From positions 1 to 64,000 of the forward strand of contig CAJUHH010000001.1 in the NCBI GenBank assembly GCA_910585965.1: 64,000 nt of DNA, read 5' to 3'. Position 1 is the stretch's first letter, and each line of letters begins with the position of its first letter. Below, piece by piece: positions 54,322 through 63,209 of this stretch. Source of the DNA: an uncultured Lachnospiraceae bacterium (lineage in GTDB: Bacteria > Bacillota > Clostridia > Lachnospirales > Lachnospiraceae). Made by a program: the position numbers and the translations under genes. The notes beneath the pieces are model-generated. The model made no database searches, was not told the DNA's origin, and worked only from the letters and a program-made list of their open reading frames with translations.

Positions 54322-56292
54322 TCATACATTGCGGACAACAACTGTCTGTACATTCGGTTCCACCGGTCCTGGCGCTTCTTTCTCCAATGTTCTTCCATCC
54401 GCCAGATCTGTAAATATCATAGGGATAACCGTATCATACCCGGCTTTTTCAATCTGCTCCCTGTCAAATTCTACCATAAGCTGGCCCTTCTTTACAATAT
54501 CCCCATCCTTGACATGGGCTGTAAAATATTTCCCCTTCAAATTTACCGTATCGACTCCAATATGAATCAGAACTTCCGTTCCATAACTGCTTTGGAAGCA
54601 GACCGCGTGCCTGGTATCGAATACGCTGAGCACCGTGCCGTCCGCCGGGGCATACACTTTCCCTTCCGAGGGAACTACTGCAATTCCGTCACCCAATATT
54701 TTATTCGCAAAAGTCTCGTCTTTTACATCCTCCATGGCGATGAGCCTCCCTTTTGCATATCCATAAAAAATCTCTCTCTCCGGTATTTCCTTCTGCACTT
54801 CGCTTTCCGACCGCTCTTTCTCCTGATTTTCCACATTGCCCTGCCGATCCGCGCTTCTGCCCGCCACGCCGGATATTTCCTCCTGCGGCTTATCCATAAA
54901 CTTTCCTAATACCAATGTCATAAGAAAACCGCCCGTAATCGCCACTCCATGAGCTATTATATAGTTCACATATCCGTTCCCTGCCGGGTCCGCCAGCGCG
55001 ATGCCCGGAACCACAGTCGTGCCGAAGCCTACCGCCGCCAGATTCGTCAGATACACCACGATACCGCCCAATGCGCCGCCGATACATCCACCGATAATCG
55101 GGAAACGGTATCGGATATTGATACCGAACAGCGCCGGTTCCGTAATGCCGAACAATACGGATACAAAACTGGGAATGCACAATTCCCTTACCTTCGTATT
55201 TTTCTTATGAAGGAGAAGATAACCCAATACCGCGCCGCCTTGGGCGATGATCGCCACCGACATTAACGGGTTCAGGAAATTCCTTCCCGTATCCGCCAGA
55301 AGCTGCGCTTCGATAGCGCCGAAAATATGATGAAGTCCGGTAATCACCACAAGCTGCTGCAATCCTGAAAACACGCTGTACCCAACGACTCCGAGATTCT
55401 GCGTCATCCAGACGAGCGCGTTCGTAATCCCCGAAGACAGCCCCCGCCCAACAGGGCCGATAACCGTAAACAAAAGCAGCGCCCCCACAAGCGTCGTCAG
55501 AAGCGGGGATAACAACAGGCGGATAACCTCCGGCACTTTCTTTTCAAAAAACTGATCCAGTTTCGCCGTCACAAAGCCCATCAGCAACGCTACAATAATA
55601 CCTCCCTGGAAACCGACCAGCTCAACTCCAAGGCCGAATATATGTAGAGTTGTGACCTCGACAGCCCCTTGTGCCGCCGCATAGGCATCGGCAAGGCTGT
55701 TGCTCAGCATGATACACCCTATCACAATACCGAGGATCGGCCGCCCCCCGAATCTTTTGCAGGCGCTATAGGCAACCGCCAAAGGCAGAAAGCCGAAGAT
55801 CGCGCCGGAAGCAATATTAATCAACGTATTAATTCCGTACAAAGTATCATTGCCCTTCACAAACTCCATGTTCCCCAGCACGCCGGAAAGCCCCGTCAGC
55901 AGAGCCGCCGCCAAGATCCCGGGCATAATGTCCACAAATACATCCGACAGCGCCTTGATAATCCTCTGTAGGGGATTCATCTTTTTGTTCGCCTCCGTCT
56001 TCAGATCGCTCAGGCTCATATTTTTCATATTATTGTTTTCTGCAAATACTTCATAAACATCATTCACCAGCCCGGCCCCGAAAATAATCTGCACCTGGTC
56101 GCCCGCTACGAACACTCCTTTCGCAAGGTCAACGTCCTCAATCGCCTTCAAATCCGCCAGATCATTGTCCTTCAGAACAATTCTCAGACGCGTCGCGCAA
56201 TGCGCGACCCCCTGAATATTTTCCCGTCCTCCAACCAAACTGGTAAGCTCTTCAGAAATCTTATCATATCTCTGCCGCTTATTCGCATCCAT
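54322..56292 (-). CDS. PTS EIIBCA, sucrose/beta-glucoside family
   Basis: A 656-residue three-domain PTS permease. EIIB at the N-terminus with phospho-Cys32 (VAHCATRLRI), EIIC with about ten membrane segments (about 105-470, VVITGLHHIFGAIEAQ, FGITEPALFGINIRYRFP), then a Gln/Glu/Arg-rich linker and EIIA with the phospho-His in VLIHIGVDTVNLKG. It imports and phosphorylates a sugar at the expense of phosphoenolpyruvate. AAGGAGGAG precedes the start. It diverges from an AraC regulator and has no hydrolase beside it, so the sugar is unclear. Confidence 0.93.
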   Translation of the reverse strand: MDANKRQRYDKISEELTSLVGGRENIQGVAHCATRLRIVLKDNDLADLKAIEDVDLAKGVFVAGDQVQIIFGAGLVNDVYEVFAENNNMKNMSLSDLKTEANKKMNPLQRIIKALSDVFVDIMPGILAAALLTGLSGVLGNMEFVKGNDTLYGINTLINIASGAIFGFLPLAVAYSACKRFGGRPILGIVIGCIMLSNSLADAYAAAQGAVEVTTLHIFGLGVELVGFQGGIIVALLMGFVTAKLDQFFEKKVPEVIRLLLSPLLTTLVGALLLFTVIGPVGRGLSSGITNALVWMTQNLGVVGYSVFSGLQQLVVITGLHHIFGAIEAQLLADTGRNFLNPLMSVAIIAQGGAVLGYLLLHKKNTKVRELCIPSFVSVLFGITEPALFGINIRYRFPIIGGCIGGALGGIVVYLTNLAAVGFGTTVVPGIALADPAGNGYVNYIIAHGVAITGGFLMTLVLGKFMDKPQEEISGVAGRSADRQGNVENQEKERSESEVQKEIPEREIFYGYAKGRLIAMEDVKDETFANKILGDGIAVVPSEGKVYAPADGTVLSVFDTRHAVCFQSSYGTEVLIHIGVDTVNLKGKYFTAHVKDGDIVKKGQLMVEFDREQIEKAGYDTVIPMIFTDLADGRTLEKEAPGPVEPNVQTVVVRNV

Positions 56293-56323
56293 TTTTTGCT
56301 CCTCCTTTTTCGTCTCTTGTAAG

Positions 56324-56349
56324 TCTTATTATATTCTTCTATAATAAGA
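56324..56349. promoter_or_regulatory. 26-bp operator palindrome between PTS gene and araC-type gene
   Basis: TCTTATTATA, six bases, TATAATAAGA: perfect 10-bp arms in the 116-base divergent gap. Each arm contains TATAAT in one direction, so the site overlaps probable -10 elements of both genes. Confidence 0.65.
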
Positions 56350-56408
56350 ATTATATGGATATATGTGACCCTTATATTGGTTTTTGTGACAGAATGGAGG
56401 AAACGAAT

Positions 56409-57227
56409 TTGCAGGATTATATTTTTTCCAATGACTTTACCAGAAATATTGACGCCATGATCTATACATGCGGTTACGAAAACTGCACCCCGGGACACAG
56501 CTACGGCCCCGTTATGCGCAACGGCTATCTCATCCACTATATATTGGGCGGCTGCGGCATCTACAAAGCGAGGGGGAAAATCTTCCACTTAAAGGAAGGC
56601 GATGCGTTCCTGATCTGCCCGGAAGAACTGATCTATTATGAAGCCGACAGAAAGCAGCCATGGAGCTATACATGGATCGGCATGCAGGGAATTAAAATCA
56701 AAAGCTATCTGGAGCGGACTTCCCTTTTGGAAAGTCTTGTCTTCCACTACGGTCAGGATGACCAGATGCGTTTATGCCATGAAAAAATGTTTGAGGCGGA
56801 TCAATTAAGCACCAACAAGGATCTGGCCATGAACAGCATTATGTATGAATATCTTTTTCTTTTAGCGCGCAAATTCCCGGGACATCTCCACGGGGGCAGC
56901 GAGAAGAAAACTGGTTACGTGGACGAAGCGCTGAAATATATTGAAAGCGCCTACTGCGATCCCATCACCGTACAAGATATCGCGGACCGCCTCAACATCA
57001 ACCGCTCCTATCTTTCCCGCCTGTTTAAATCCATGACCGGCATTCCCATCCAGGACTACCTTCTGGATTATCGGATACGCCAAGCCTGCATCCTCTTAAA
57101 AAATACTGATTTCTCTATCCGTACGATTGCCCATTCGGTCAGTTATGTGGATGCGCTTTATTTTTCCAGACTCTTTCACCAGAAAAAAGGAATGACACCG
57201 AGCGAATACCGAAAGCATATTCGGTAA
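56409..57227 (+). CDS. AraC-family regulator with cupin sensor domain
   Basis: A 272-residue regulator. N-terminal cupin-like ligand-binding domain (YLIHYILGGCGIYKARGKIFHLKEGDAFLICPEELIYYEAD), C-terminal double helix-turn-helix (ITVQDIADRLNINRSYLSRLFKSMTGIPIQDYLLDYRI and FSIRTIAHSVSYVDALYFSRLFHQKKGMTPSEYRKH). I choose a TTG start at 56409 since GGAGG lies seven bases before it; ATG at 56355 or 56394 is possible. It diverges from EIIBCA and probably activates it in response to sugar. Confidence 0.9.
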   Translation: MQDYIFSNDFTRNIDAMIYTCGYENCTPGHSYGPVMRNGYLIHYILGGCGIYKARGKIFHLKEGDAFLICPEELIYYEADRKQPWSYTWIGMQGIKIKSYLERTSLLESLVFHYGQDDQMRLCHEKMFEADQLSTNKDLAMNSIMYEYLFLLARKFPGHLHGGSEKKTGYVDEALKYIESAYCDPITVQDIADRLNINRSYLSRLFKSMTGIPIQDYLLDYRIRQACILLKNTDFSIRTIAHSVSYVDALYFSRLFHQKKGMTPSEYRKHIR

Positions 57228-57313
57228 ATAGTACAAAATATATTCTAGTCGAAACATCACTTTGTAATTTTCTTAATTCAGCGTTATAATAAAAGAAAAA
57301 AGGAAAAGCAAAA

Positions 57314-57634
57314 ATGAAATTGGATGATATTATTCAAATTTTAAAACAAGTATATACAAAATATGACAACATAAAATTAGGTGTGGCGGGTTCCTATGCC
57401 AACGGAACACAAACTTCCTCCAGCGATGTTGACATTGTTATCGATGGCGATTCCATGCAAGTTGATATTATGGAATATATAAAAAGCCTTTTTAAAATAA
57501 CTGTAGATGTTCTATGGGTGGATTTAATGAAAGAAGAAGATGAGAAACTAGATAAATTCGCACTGGACAACAATCTTCCCATTAATGAATATTCCGTATA
57601 TAAAACAGTAATGCAAGAGGTGAAATGGATATGA
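57314..57634 (+). CDS. mntA: MNT-type nucleotidyltransferase antitoxin
   Basis: A 106-residue minimal nucleotidyltransferase with the complete GSX10DXD motif: Gly26-Ser27, then Asp38 and Asp40 (GSYANGTQTSSSDVDIVID). In MntA/HepT pairs this enzyme AMPylates a Tyr of the HEPN toxin and neutralises it. It overlaps the HEPN gene by 10 bases. AAAGGAAAAG lies upstream. The base composition is more AT-rich than the surrounding PTS genes, in line with acquisition by transfer. Confidence 0.9.
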   Translation: MKLDDIIQILKQVYTKYDNIKLGVAGSYANGTQTSSSDVDIVIDGDSMQVDIMEYIKSLFKITVDVLWVDLMKEEDEKLDKFALDNNLPINEYSVYKTVMQEVKWI

Positions 57635-58002
57635 CCAAATCATGCCAAAAAGATATACAGTTATTAATGTCAATTTTACAGAGACAAAGTGATATAAAAG
57701 ATGTAATTCAGCATTTTGGATGCAGCCAAAACAATTTGGAGAATAATAAAATGGCATTCGATTTATGTGCTTTTTACATGGCGCAAATCGGAGAAGCCTC
57801 CAAAATGCTGACAGATGATACCAAAAATTCATTGTCTTGCCTTAATGTAAACATTTTAAAGTCTTTCAGGAATATGATAGACCACACATATGAAAAAATA
57901 AATAAAGTTTATTTAAAAGCTTATATTTTCAATATAATTGCCCCGGATGTTACAGCAGAAATCAAAAACCGAATACAATACTGTATCAACTGTTCAAAAT
58001 AA
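57625..58002 (+). CDS. hepT: HEPN toxin (HepT type)
   Basis: A 125-residue all-helical HEPN protein of the DUF86 type. The RNase and modification motif RX4HXY is intact: Arg82, His87, Tyr89 (FRNMIDHTY). It would cleave RNA when not AMPylated by the neighbour. Starts at 57625 or the in-frame ATG at 57631. The pair lies between the AraC regulator and the licT promoter and has no link to sugar use. Confidence 0.9.
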   Translation: MDMTKSCQKDIQLLMSILQRQSDIKDVIQHFGCSQNNLENNKMAFDLCAFYMAQIGEASKMLTDDTKNSLSCLNVNILKSFRNMIDHTYEKINKVYLKAYIFNIIAPDVTAEIKNRIQYCINCSK

Positions 58003-58032
58003 AAACAACTCCACAAAAATTCACTTGCCTTA

Positions 58033-58061
58033 TTGACAATTTTTGTTCTATATGCTATCGT
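58033..58061 (+). promoter_or_regulatory. Promoter of the licT-bgl operon
   Basis: TTGACA, 17-base spacer, TATCGT; about 30 bases before the RAT element. Confidence 0.65.
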
Positions 58062-58090
58062 CATAGCAGAAATGAACGAACGACTCCTTC

Positions 58091-58120
58091 AGGCTTGTGA
58101 CTACCTGGTAGGCAAGACCT
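58091..58120 (+). promoter_or_regulatory. RAT element (LicT/BglG antiterminator site)
   Basis: AGGCTTGTGACTACCTGGTA then GGCAAGACCT follows the ribonucleic antiterminator pattern (GG-TTGT-ACT-C-x-GGCA-AACC-like internal loops). Its 3' end overlaps the left arm of the terminator, so binding by LicT prevents termination. Confidence 0.85.
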
Positions 58121-58167
58121 GACATTACATGTTTATGTTGCATGGCATGTAATGGGGGTCTTTTTTT
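58114..58167 (+). terminator. LicT-controlled leader terminator
   Basis: AAGACC/GGTCTT and CATTACATG/CATGTAATG form one long hairpin followed by TTTTTTT. It overlaps the RAT by about six bases. About 90 bases of leader separate it from licT. Confidence 0.9.
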
Positions 58168-58258
58168 ATTTTACTGATTATCTGGCAAAAAACAGACAAA
58201 GCCGGGAAATGCCGGAATATTTCCGCCCCGGGCCTTTCCTGTTCCAAAGGAGATAGAT

Positions 58259-59119
58259 ATGAGTCCAAAAAGATGGAGGATCAAAAGTGCAATCAGCAAT
58301 AATGTAGTATGCGCCAGAAACGAACGCAACCAGGAACGTATTCTGGTCGGCAAAGGCATTGGTTTTAAGGCCAAAGCCGGCGATGAAATTGATTCCTCCC
58401 GCGTGGAAAAAGAATATTTTTTAAAGTCCAAAAACGTTAGCGGAAAGCTTTACGCCCTTCTGGCTCAGACCCCGGAAGTTTATATGGAAATCGCGGACGC
58501 TATTATGAAGCGCGCCCAGGAAACCCTCGGAACGGAATTGGACGAAGCCATCCTCCTGCACCTCATCGACCATATTTCCTTTGCCGTTTCACGCATGAAG
58601 CAAGGGCTGGATTTTAAAAATGTGCTGCTATGGGAAATCAAAAACTTTTATCCAAAGGAATTCGAAGTCGCCCGGTACGGCCTTTCCCTGATTGAAGAAA
58701 AAACGGGGGAATCCCTTCCCGAAGACGAAGCCGGTTCCATTGCCATGCACATCTTGAATGCAGAATTTGATTACAAAGACATCAACGACTCCGTTCGCAT
58801 GACAGAGCTGATCCATAAAATCGTCAACGTAGTGCGCTACCAGCACCATATGAGCTTTGACGAAGAATCCGTGCATTTTATCAGGTTTATCACCCACCTG
58901 AAATTTTTTGCCAAGCGCCTTTTTACGGATACCATGCTGGACGGGGATGACTTGGATTTTCAAAGTCTCATCCGGGCGCAATACGCCGAAAGCTATGCGT
59001 GTGCCGAAAAAATTGCCAAATTCATCTGGAACGACTACCAGATCGCCGTCCCGGAGGAGGAACTGATTTATCTGACCGTCTACATCCGGCGGATCACTGC
59101 TATGGGAACCGAGGATTAA
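58259..59119 (+). CDS. licT: BglG/LicT transcription antiterminator
   Basis: A 286-residue RNA-binding antiterminator. N-terminal CAT RNA-binding domain (IKSAISNNVVCARNERNQERILVGKGIGFKAKAGDEID), then two PTS regulation domains (PRD1 about 75-170 with IDHISFAV and AMHILNAEF; PRD2 about 180-280 with RYQHHMSFDEESVHFIRFITHL). It is phosphorylated by the adjacent EII in the absence of sugar and binds the RAT when active. AAAGGAG precedes the start. It regulates its own operon. Confidence 0.95.
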   Translation: MSPKRWRIKSAISNNVVCARNERNQERILVGKGIGFKAKAGDEIDSSRVEKEYFLKSKNVSGKLYALLAQTPEVYMEIADAIMKRAQETLGTELDEAILLHLIDHISFAVSRMKQGLDFKNVLLWEIKNFYPKEFEVARYGLSLIEEKTGESLPEDEAGSIAMHILNAEFDYKDINDSVRMTELIHKIVNVVRYQHHMSFDEESVHFIRFITHLKFFAKRLFTDTMLDGDDLDFQSLIRAQYAESYACAEKIAKFIWNDYQIAVPEEELIYLTVYIRRITAMGTED

Positions 59120-59186
59120 CGGCTTACTGCAGGAGCTGGTTTTCCTTTCCAACTATATATACAAAACACTTTGATGGAGGTAAGGT

Positions 59187-61052
59187 ATGGACTACAAAAA
59201 AATGGCCGCAGAGATTTTAAAGCTCGTAGGCGGCGAAAAAAACGTAACAAGCGTCACAAACTGTATGACACGCCTGCGCTTCAATTTAAACGACGCGAAA
59301 AAGGCAGATGTAGAAGCAATCAAAAAAATAAAAGGGGTTCAGGGAGTCGTTACCAAGAACGGCCAGTTCCAGGTCGTAATCGGAACGGATGTCGGGAACG
59401 TCTGCGATGAAATAAAAAAACTGGGGCGGTTTGAAGAGAATGCGGCTTCCGCCAGCGCCGAAAAAACCGGCATTATAGCAGCATTTTTTGGTACGCTGAC
59501 CGCCATCTTCCAGCCGATCATACCGGCTCTGGCAGGATCTGGTATGATCAAAGCCCTGCTTGCCCTGCTGGTAGCCCTAAAACTGGTCGATCCCGGCTCG
59601 CAGACCTATCAGATCTTTAACGCCTTCGGCGACGCGCTTTTCTCCTTTATGCCCTTTATCCTGGCATTCTCGGCAGCAAAGCGCTTTCGATGCAACCCTT
59701 ACGTTTCCGCCGTATTAGCCGGCGTGCTCCTGCATTCCAGCTTTACCGGCCTGAATACCGGCGATCCAGTGCATCTCTTCGGATTGATCCCTGTCACCAT
59801 GATCTCCTATGGCGGCAGCGTCGTACCCATTCTTTTGATCGTATGGGTACAATCCTACATTGAAAAATATGCCAATAAAATATCGCCTAAACCGGTAAAA
59901 ATATTCTTGGCGCCGATGATCACCATTATTGTCACCGGCATTATCGGCATAACCATCGCTGGCCCTCTCGGCAATCTGGTCGGCCAGGTCATCGCGGTCG
60001 GCTTCAATTGGCTCAATGATTATGCCGGATGGGTGATCCCCGTATTAATGGGAACCTTCTGCCCGTTCTTTGTCATGACGGGCATGCATTACTGCTTTGC
60101 GCCCATCCAGACGATCCAATATGCAACGTTGGGCTACGGCACGATCCTCGGCCCCGGCATGCTGGCATCCAATATCGCCCAAGGAACTGCCGCTTTGGTG
60201 GTAGGCATCAAATCCAAAAACAAAGATCTGAAGCAGCTCGGTTTTTCCTCCGGCGTCACCGGACTGATGGGCATTACCGAACCGGCTCTTTACGGCGTTA
60301 ACTTAAGGCTGAAGAAGCCTCTCTATGCATCGATGATCGGCGGCTGTGCGGCCGGCTTGTATGCCGGTATTACGGGCATCCATACCTTCTCTTCCACTAC
60401 CGCCGGCATTTTCGCCCTTCCGGTCTATATCGGCGGGGAAGGCTTCGGCAATGTCATTAATGCCGCCATTACTATTGTGATTTCCATGGTCGTAACGGCT
60501 GTCGCAACGTTTGTCATCGGTTTTGACGACCCTGCTGAAGAAACGGATGATGCCCAGCCTTCTATTGACGAAAAGGAAAAGGCTCCTGCCAAAGCAGAAG
60601 GCATGAAAATTACGGTTGACTCTCCGCTGGAGGGCAGGATCATTCCCTTATCCGAAGTGCAGGACGAAGTTTTTTCGGAAGAAATCATCGGCAAAGGCGC
60701 CGCTGTGATTCCCTCCAAAGGCGAAATCCATGCTCCTTCCGAAGGCGAAATTCTTTCTGTTTTTGACACGGGGCATGCGCTCGGCATGAGAACCGCAGAC
60801 GGCGTGGAATTGCTGGTTCACATAGGCCTTAACACGGTGGAGCTTAAGGGAAAGCATTTCCAGACCCATGCCAAACAGGGAGATCATGTAAAAAAAGGAG
60901 ACCTTCTGATCTCTTTTGATATGGATGCAATCCGGGAAGCCGGCTACGACATTACTACCCCGGTGCTTGTCAGCAATACCGGCGACTATTTAGATATTCT
61001 GGCAAAAAAAGAAGGGACTGCCGAGGGGCCGCTGATCACCGTTTTAAAATAA
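59187..61052 (+). CDS. bglP: PTS beta-glucoside-specific EIIBCA
   Basis: A 621-residue PTS permease. EIIB with Cys26 (VTNCMTRLRF), EIIC from about 105 to 450 (GMHYCFAPIQTIQYATLGYG, MGITEPALYGVNLRLKKPLY), then EIIA with the phospho-His in LLVHIGLNTVELKG. It imports aryl- or alkyl-beta-glucosides such as salicin or cellobiose-like sugars, giving 6-phospho-beta-glucosides for the GH1 gene that follows. A GGAGG site precedes the start. Co-regulated with licT. Confidence 0.95.
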   Translation: MDYKKMAAEILKLVGGEKNVTSVTNCMTRLRFNLNDAKKADVEAIKKIKGVQGVVTKNGQFQVVIGTDVGNVCDEIKKLGRFEENAASASAEKTGIIAAFFGTLTAIFQPIIPALAGSGMIKALLALLVALKLVDPGSQTYQIFNAFGDALFSFMPFILAFSAAKRFRCNPYVSAVLAGVLLHSSFTGLNTGDPVHLFGLIPVTMISYGGSVVPILLIVWVQSYIEKYANKISPKPVKIFLAPMITIIVTGIIGITIAGPLGNLVGQVIAVGFNWLNDYAGWVIPVLMGTFCPFFVMTGMHYCFAPIQTIQYATLGYGTILGPGMLASNIAQGTAALVVGIKSKNKDLKQLGFSSGVTGLMGITEPALYGVNLRLKKPLYASMIGGCAAGLYAGITGIHTFSSTTAGIFALPVYIGGEGFGNVINAAITIVISMVVTAVATFVIGFDDPAEETDDAQPSIDEKEKAPAKAEGMKITVDSPLEGRIIPLSEVQDEVFSEEIIGKGAAVIPSKGEIHAPSEGEILSVFDTGHALGMRTADGVELLVHIGLNTVELKGKHFQTHAKQGDHVKKGDLLISFDMDAIREAGYDITTPVLVSNTGDYLDILAKKEGTAEGPLITVLK

Positions 61053-61119
61053 TCGATCAGCCGCCCAAAACGTCAGATCCGCAGATCATGGCATGTCTGC
61101 ATGTCAAAGAAAGGATAGG

Positions 61120-62535
61120 ATGATTACTATGAGTTTTCCCAATCATTTTTTATGGGGCGGAGCCGTTGCCGCCAATCAATGCGAGGGAGCTTATCTGGAA
61201 GACGGCAAAGGGCTGTCCATCCAGGATGTCATGCCCAAAGGCGTAACCGGCCCAGTCACTCAGGAACCCGTGCCGGAAAACCTGAAGCTGGCAGGCATTG
61301 ATTTTTACCATCGCTACGAAGAGGATATCCGCCTCTTTGCCGAGATGGGGTTCAAGGTCTTCCGTATGTCCATCGCGTGGAGCCGAATCTTCCCCAAAGG
61401 CGACGAGGAAGCGCCCAACGAAAAAGGGCTTGCCTTTTACGATAAGGTTTTCGACACTTGCCGGGCATACGGCATAGAGCCGATGGTGACATTATCCCAC
61501 TATGAAACGCCCCTCCATCTGGCGAAAACCTATGACGGCTGGCGCGACCGCCGCCTGATCGGATTTTTTGAGCGTTATTGCCGCACCGTCTTTGAAAGAT
61601 ATAAGAACAAAGTCAAGTATTGGATGACTTTTAACGAAATTAATGCCTTGTGGCATTTCCCCCTGATGGGGGCAGGCATCTGGACCCCCAAAGACCAGCT
61701 GACCGAGCAGGACAAATACCAGGCCGCACACCATGAATTCGTGGCAAGCGCCTTGGCGACCAAACTGCTTCATGAAATCATCCCGGGCGCTCAAATGGGC
61801 TGTATGGTACTCGGCGCCCTGAGCTATCCTATGACCCCCAAACCGGAGGATATGATCGCCATGATGGAAGCTGACAGAAATGTCATGTTTTTCTCCGACG
61901 TACAAGCCAGAGGTTATTACCCCTCTTATATCAAAAAGCGTTGGGAAAAAAACGGCATCCGCATCGAAATGCAGCCTGGCGATGAAGAGCTTCTCTATCA
62001 TACGGTGGACTATGTTTCCTTCAGCTACTACATGAGCAAGTGTACGGCGGCCGACTGTTCCCAATACAGCAAGGGGGCTGGCAACCTGACAAGCGGCGTG
62101 AAAAACCCATATCTGAAAGAAAGCGAATGGGGCTGGCAGATCGATCCTGCCGGACTCCGCTATACGCTCAACTATTTTTACGACCGTTACCAAAAGCCCC
62201 TCTTTGTGGCAGAAAACGGCCTTGGTGCCATTGACGAACTCACTGTGGATGAAAACGGCAGTCCCGCCGTAGAAGACGATTACCGCATCGATTATCTAAG
62301 AGACCATCTGCTGGAAGTAGAAAAAGCGCTGGAAGAAGGCGTGGATGTCATGGGATATGCCGCCTGGAGCTGCATTGATGTAGTAAGCGCCTCCACTGCC
62401 CAGCTCAAAAAACGCTACGGCTTTATTTACGTAGACCGCAACGAAGACGGCTCCGGCAGCCTAGCACGTTACAAAAAGAAGAGCTTCCGCTGGTACCAAA
62501 AGGTAATCGAGACAAACGGCGCTTCGCTTCATTAA
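61120..62535 (+). CDS. bglA: GH1 6-phospho-beta-glucosidase
   Basis: A 471-residue GH1 enzyme. Opening FPNHFLWGGAVAANQCEGAY, acid/base Glu in WMTFNEINALW, nucleophile Glu in LFVAENGLGA, and the 6-phosphate pocket near SASTAQLKKRYGFIYVDR. It hydrolyses the 6-phospho-beta-glucosides made by EIIBCA to glucose-6-phosphate and an aglycone. AAAGG lies before the ATG at 61120; 61129 is an alternative. It is the last gene of the bgl operon. Confidence 0.95.
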   Translation: MITMSFPNHFLWGGAVAANQCEGAYLEDGKGLSIQDVMPKGVTGPVTQEPVPENLKLAGIDFYHRYEEDIRLFAEMGFKVFRMSIAWSRIFPKGDEEAPNEKGLAFYDKVFDTCRAYGIEPMVTLSHYETPLHLAKTYDGWRDRRLIGFFERYCRTVFERYKNKVKYWMTFNEINALWHFPLMGAGIWTPKDQLTEQDKYQAAHHEFVASALATKLLHEIIPGAQMGCMVLGALSYPMTPKPEDMIAMMEADRNVMFFSDVQARGYYPSYIKKRWEKNGIRIEMQPGDEELLYHTVDYVSFSYYMSKCTAADCSQYSKGAGNLTSGVKNPYLKESEWGWQIDPAGLRYTLNYFYDRYQKPLFVAENGLGAIDELTVDENGSPAVEDDYRIDYLRDHLLEVEKALEEGVDVMGYAAWSCIDVVSASTAQLKKRYGFIYVDRNEDGSGSLARYKKKSFRWYQKVIETNGASLH

Positions 62536-62574
62536 CCCCGCAGCGCTGTTGCGTAATTTTCATCAAGATTTGTG

Positions 62575-62618
62575 GGCGTTCCATAGGCGAGAGCTTATGG
62601 AACGCCGTTATTTTATTT
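62575..62618 (+). terminator. Terminator of the licT-bgl operon
   Basis: GGCGTTCCATA pairs with TATGGAACGCC, then GTTATTTTATTT. Confidence 0.8.
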
Positions 62619-62710
62619 AACCAGACAAATTTTTCATATCATCTTGCATATTTCCAAAACATATGATATATTTAATACAACAAATTGTTGTAAAAAATAA
62701 TAACAAACGG

Positions 62711-62923
62711 CTAAAATACGTTATCATCATCAAAGTGTTCCATAATATCCTCCACTCTACAATGAAGGATATTGCAGAGCTTATCAATCGTATTCATTTC
62801 CACATTTTTATTGTGCTTCAGTCTGTTGATCTGGGAGCGGTTGATATTATGGTAGGTATATAACGCATACTGGGTAACGCCTTTTTCTTTCATAGTTTCC
62901 CATAGCCGGTCATATTTTATCAT
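62711..62923 (-). CDS. Small XRE-family helix-turn-helix regulator
   Basis: A 70-residue Cro/CI-type protein: YALYTYHNINRSQINRLKHNKNVEMNTIDKLCNILHCRVEDIMEH is the complete domain. ATG at 62923 has GGAG at good spacing. It is divergent from the BlaI-type gene and has a perfect inverted repeat 32 bases upstream. Target unknown. Confidence 0.85.
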   Translation of the reverse strand: MIKYDRLWETMKEKGVTQYALYTYHNINRSQINRLKHNKNVEMNTIDKLCNILHCRVEDIMEHFDDDNVF

Positions 62924-62954
62924 GGAATCTCCTGCCCGCATTCAAAGGATTGCT

Positions 62955-62990
62955 CCATTGATAATGCTTGTATTCTTTCATTATCAATGG
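62955..62990. promoter_or_regulatory. Perfect 12-bp inverted repeat upstream of the XRE gene
   Basis: CCATTGATAATG, 12-base spacer, CATTATCAATGG. The half-site ATTATCAATG recurs at 63125-63134 in the BlaI-type promoter. Candidate operator in the 286-base divergent gap; a second weaker repeat AGTGTTC/GAACACT is at about 63008-63028. Confidence 0.55.
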
Positions 62991-63116
62991 AAAATCCATG
63001 CAGCAATAGTGTTCGCATATGAACACTGTTTGATTCAGGAGAACTATATATAATAATTTTCAAAAATATGATGAAAATTTTAAATTTTTTTAAATATTTT
63101 TCAAAATAGACTTGTA

Positions 63117-63145
63117 TTGACACAATTATCAATGTAGAATAATAG
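63117..63145 (+). promoter_or_regulatory. Probable promoter of the BlaI-type gene
   Basis: TTGACA followed at 17 bases by TAATAG; the spacer contains the ATTATCAATG half-site, so a bound regulator would block it. Confidence 0.5.
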
Positions 63146-63209
63146 AATGGTAGTGTTCGTATACCCATACTACCGGCAGACTGATTCCAGAAAGGGGATT
63201 TTTAAAATT

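Noticed and set aside
58003..58258. T-box or riboswitch before licT
   Set aside because: The RAT and overlapping terminator explain the structure fully.
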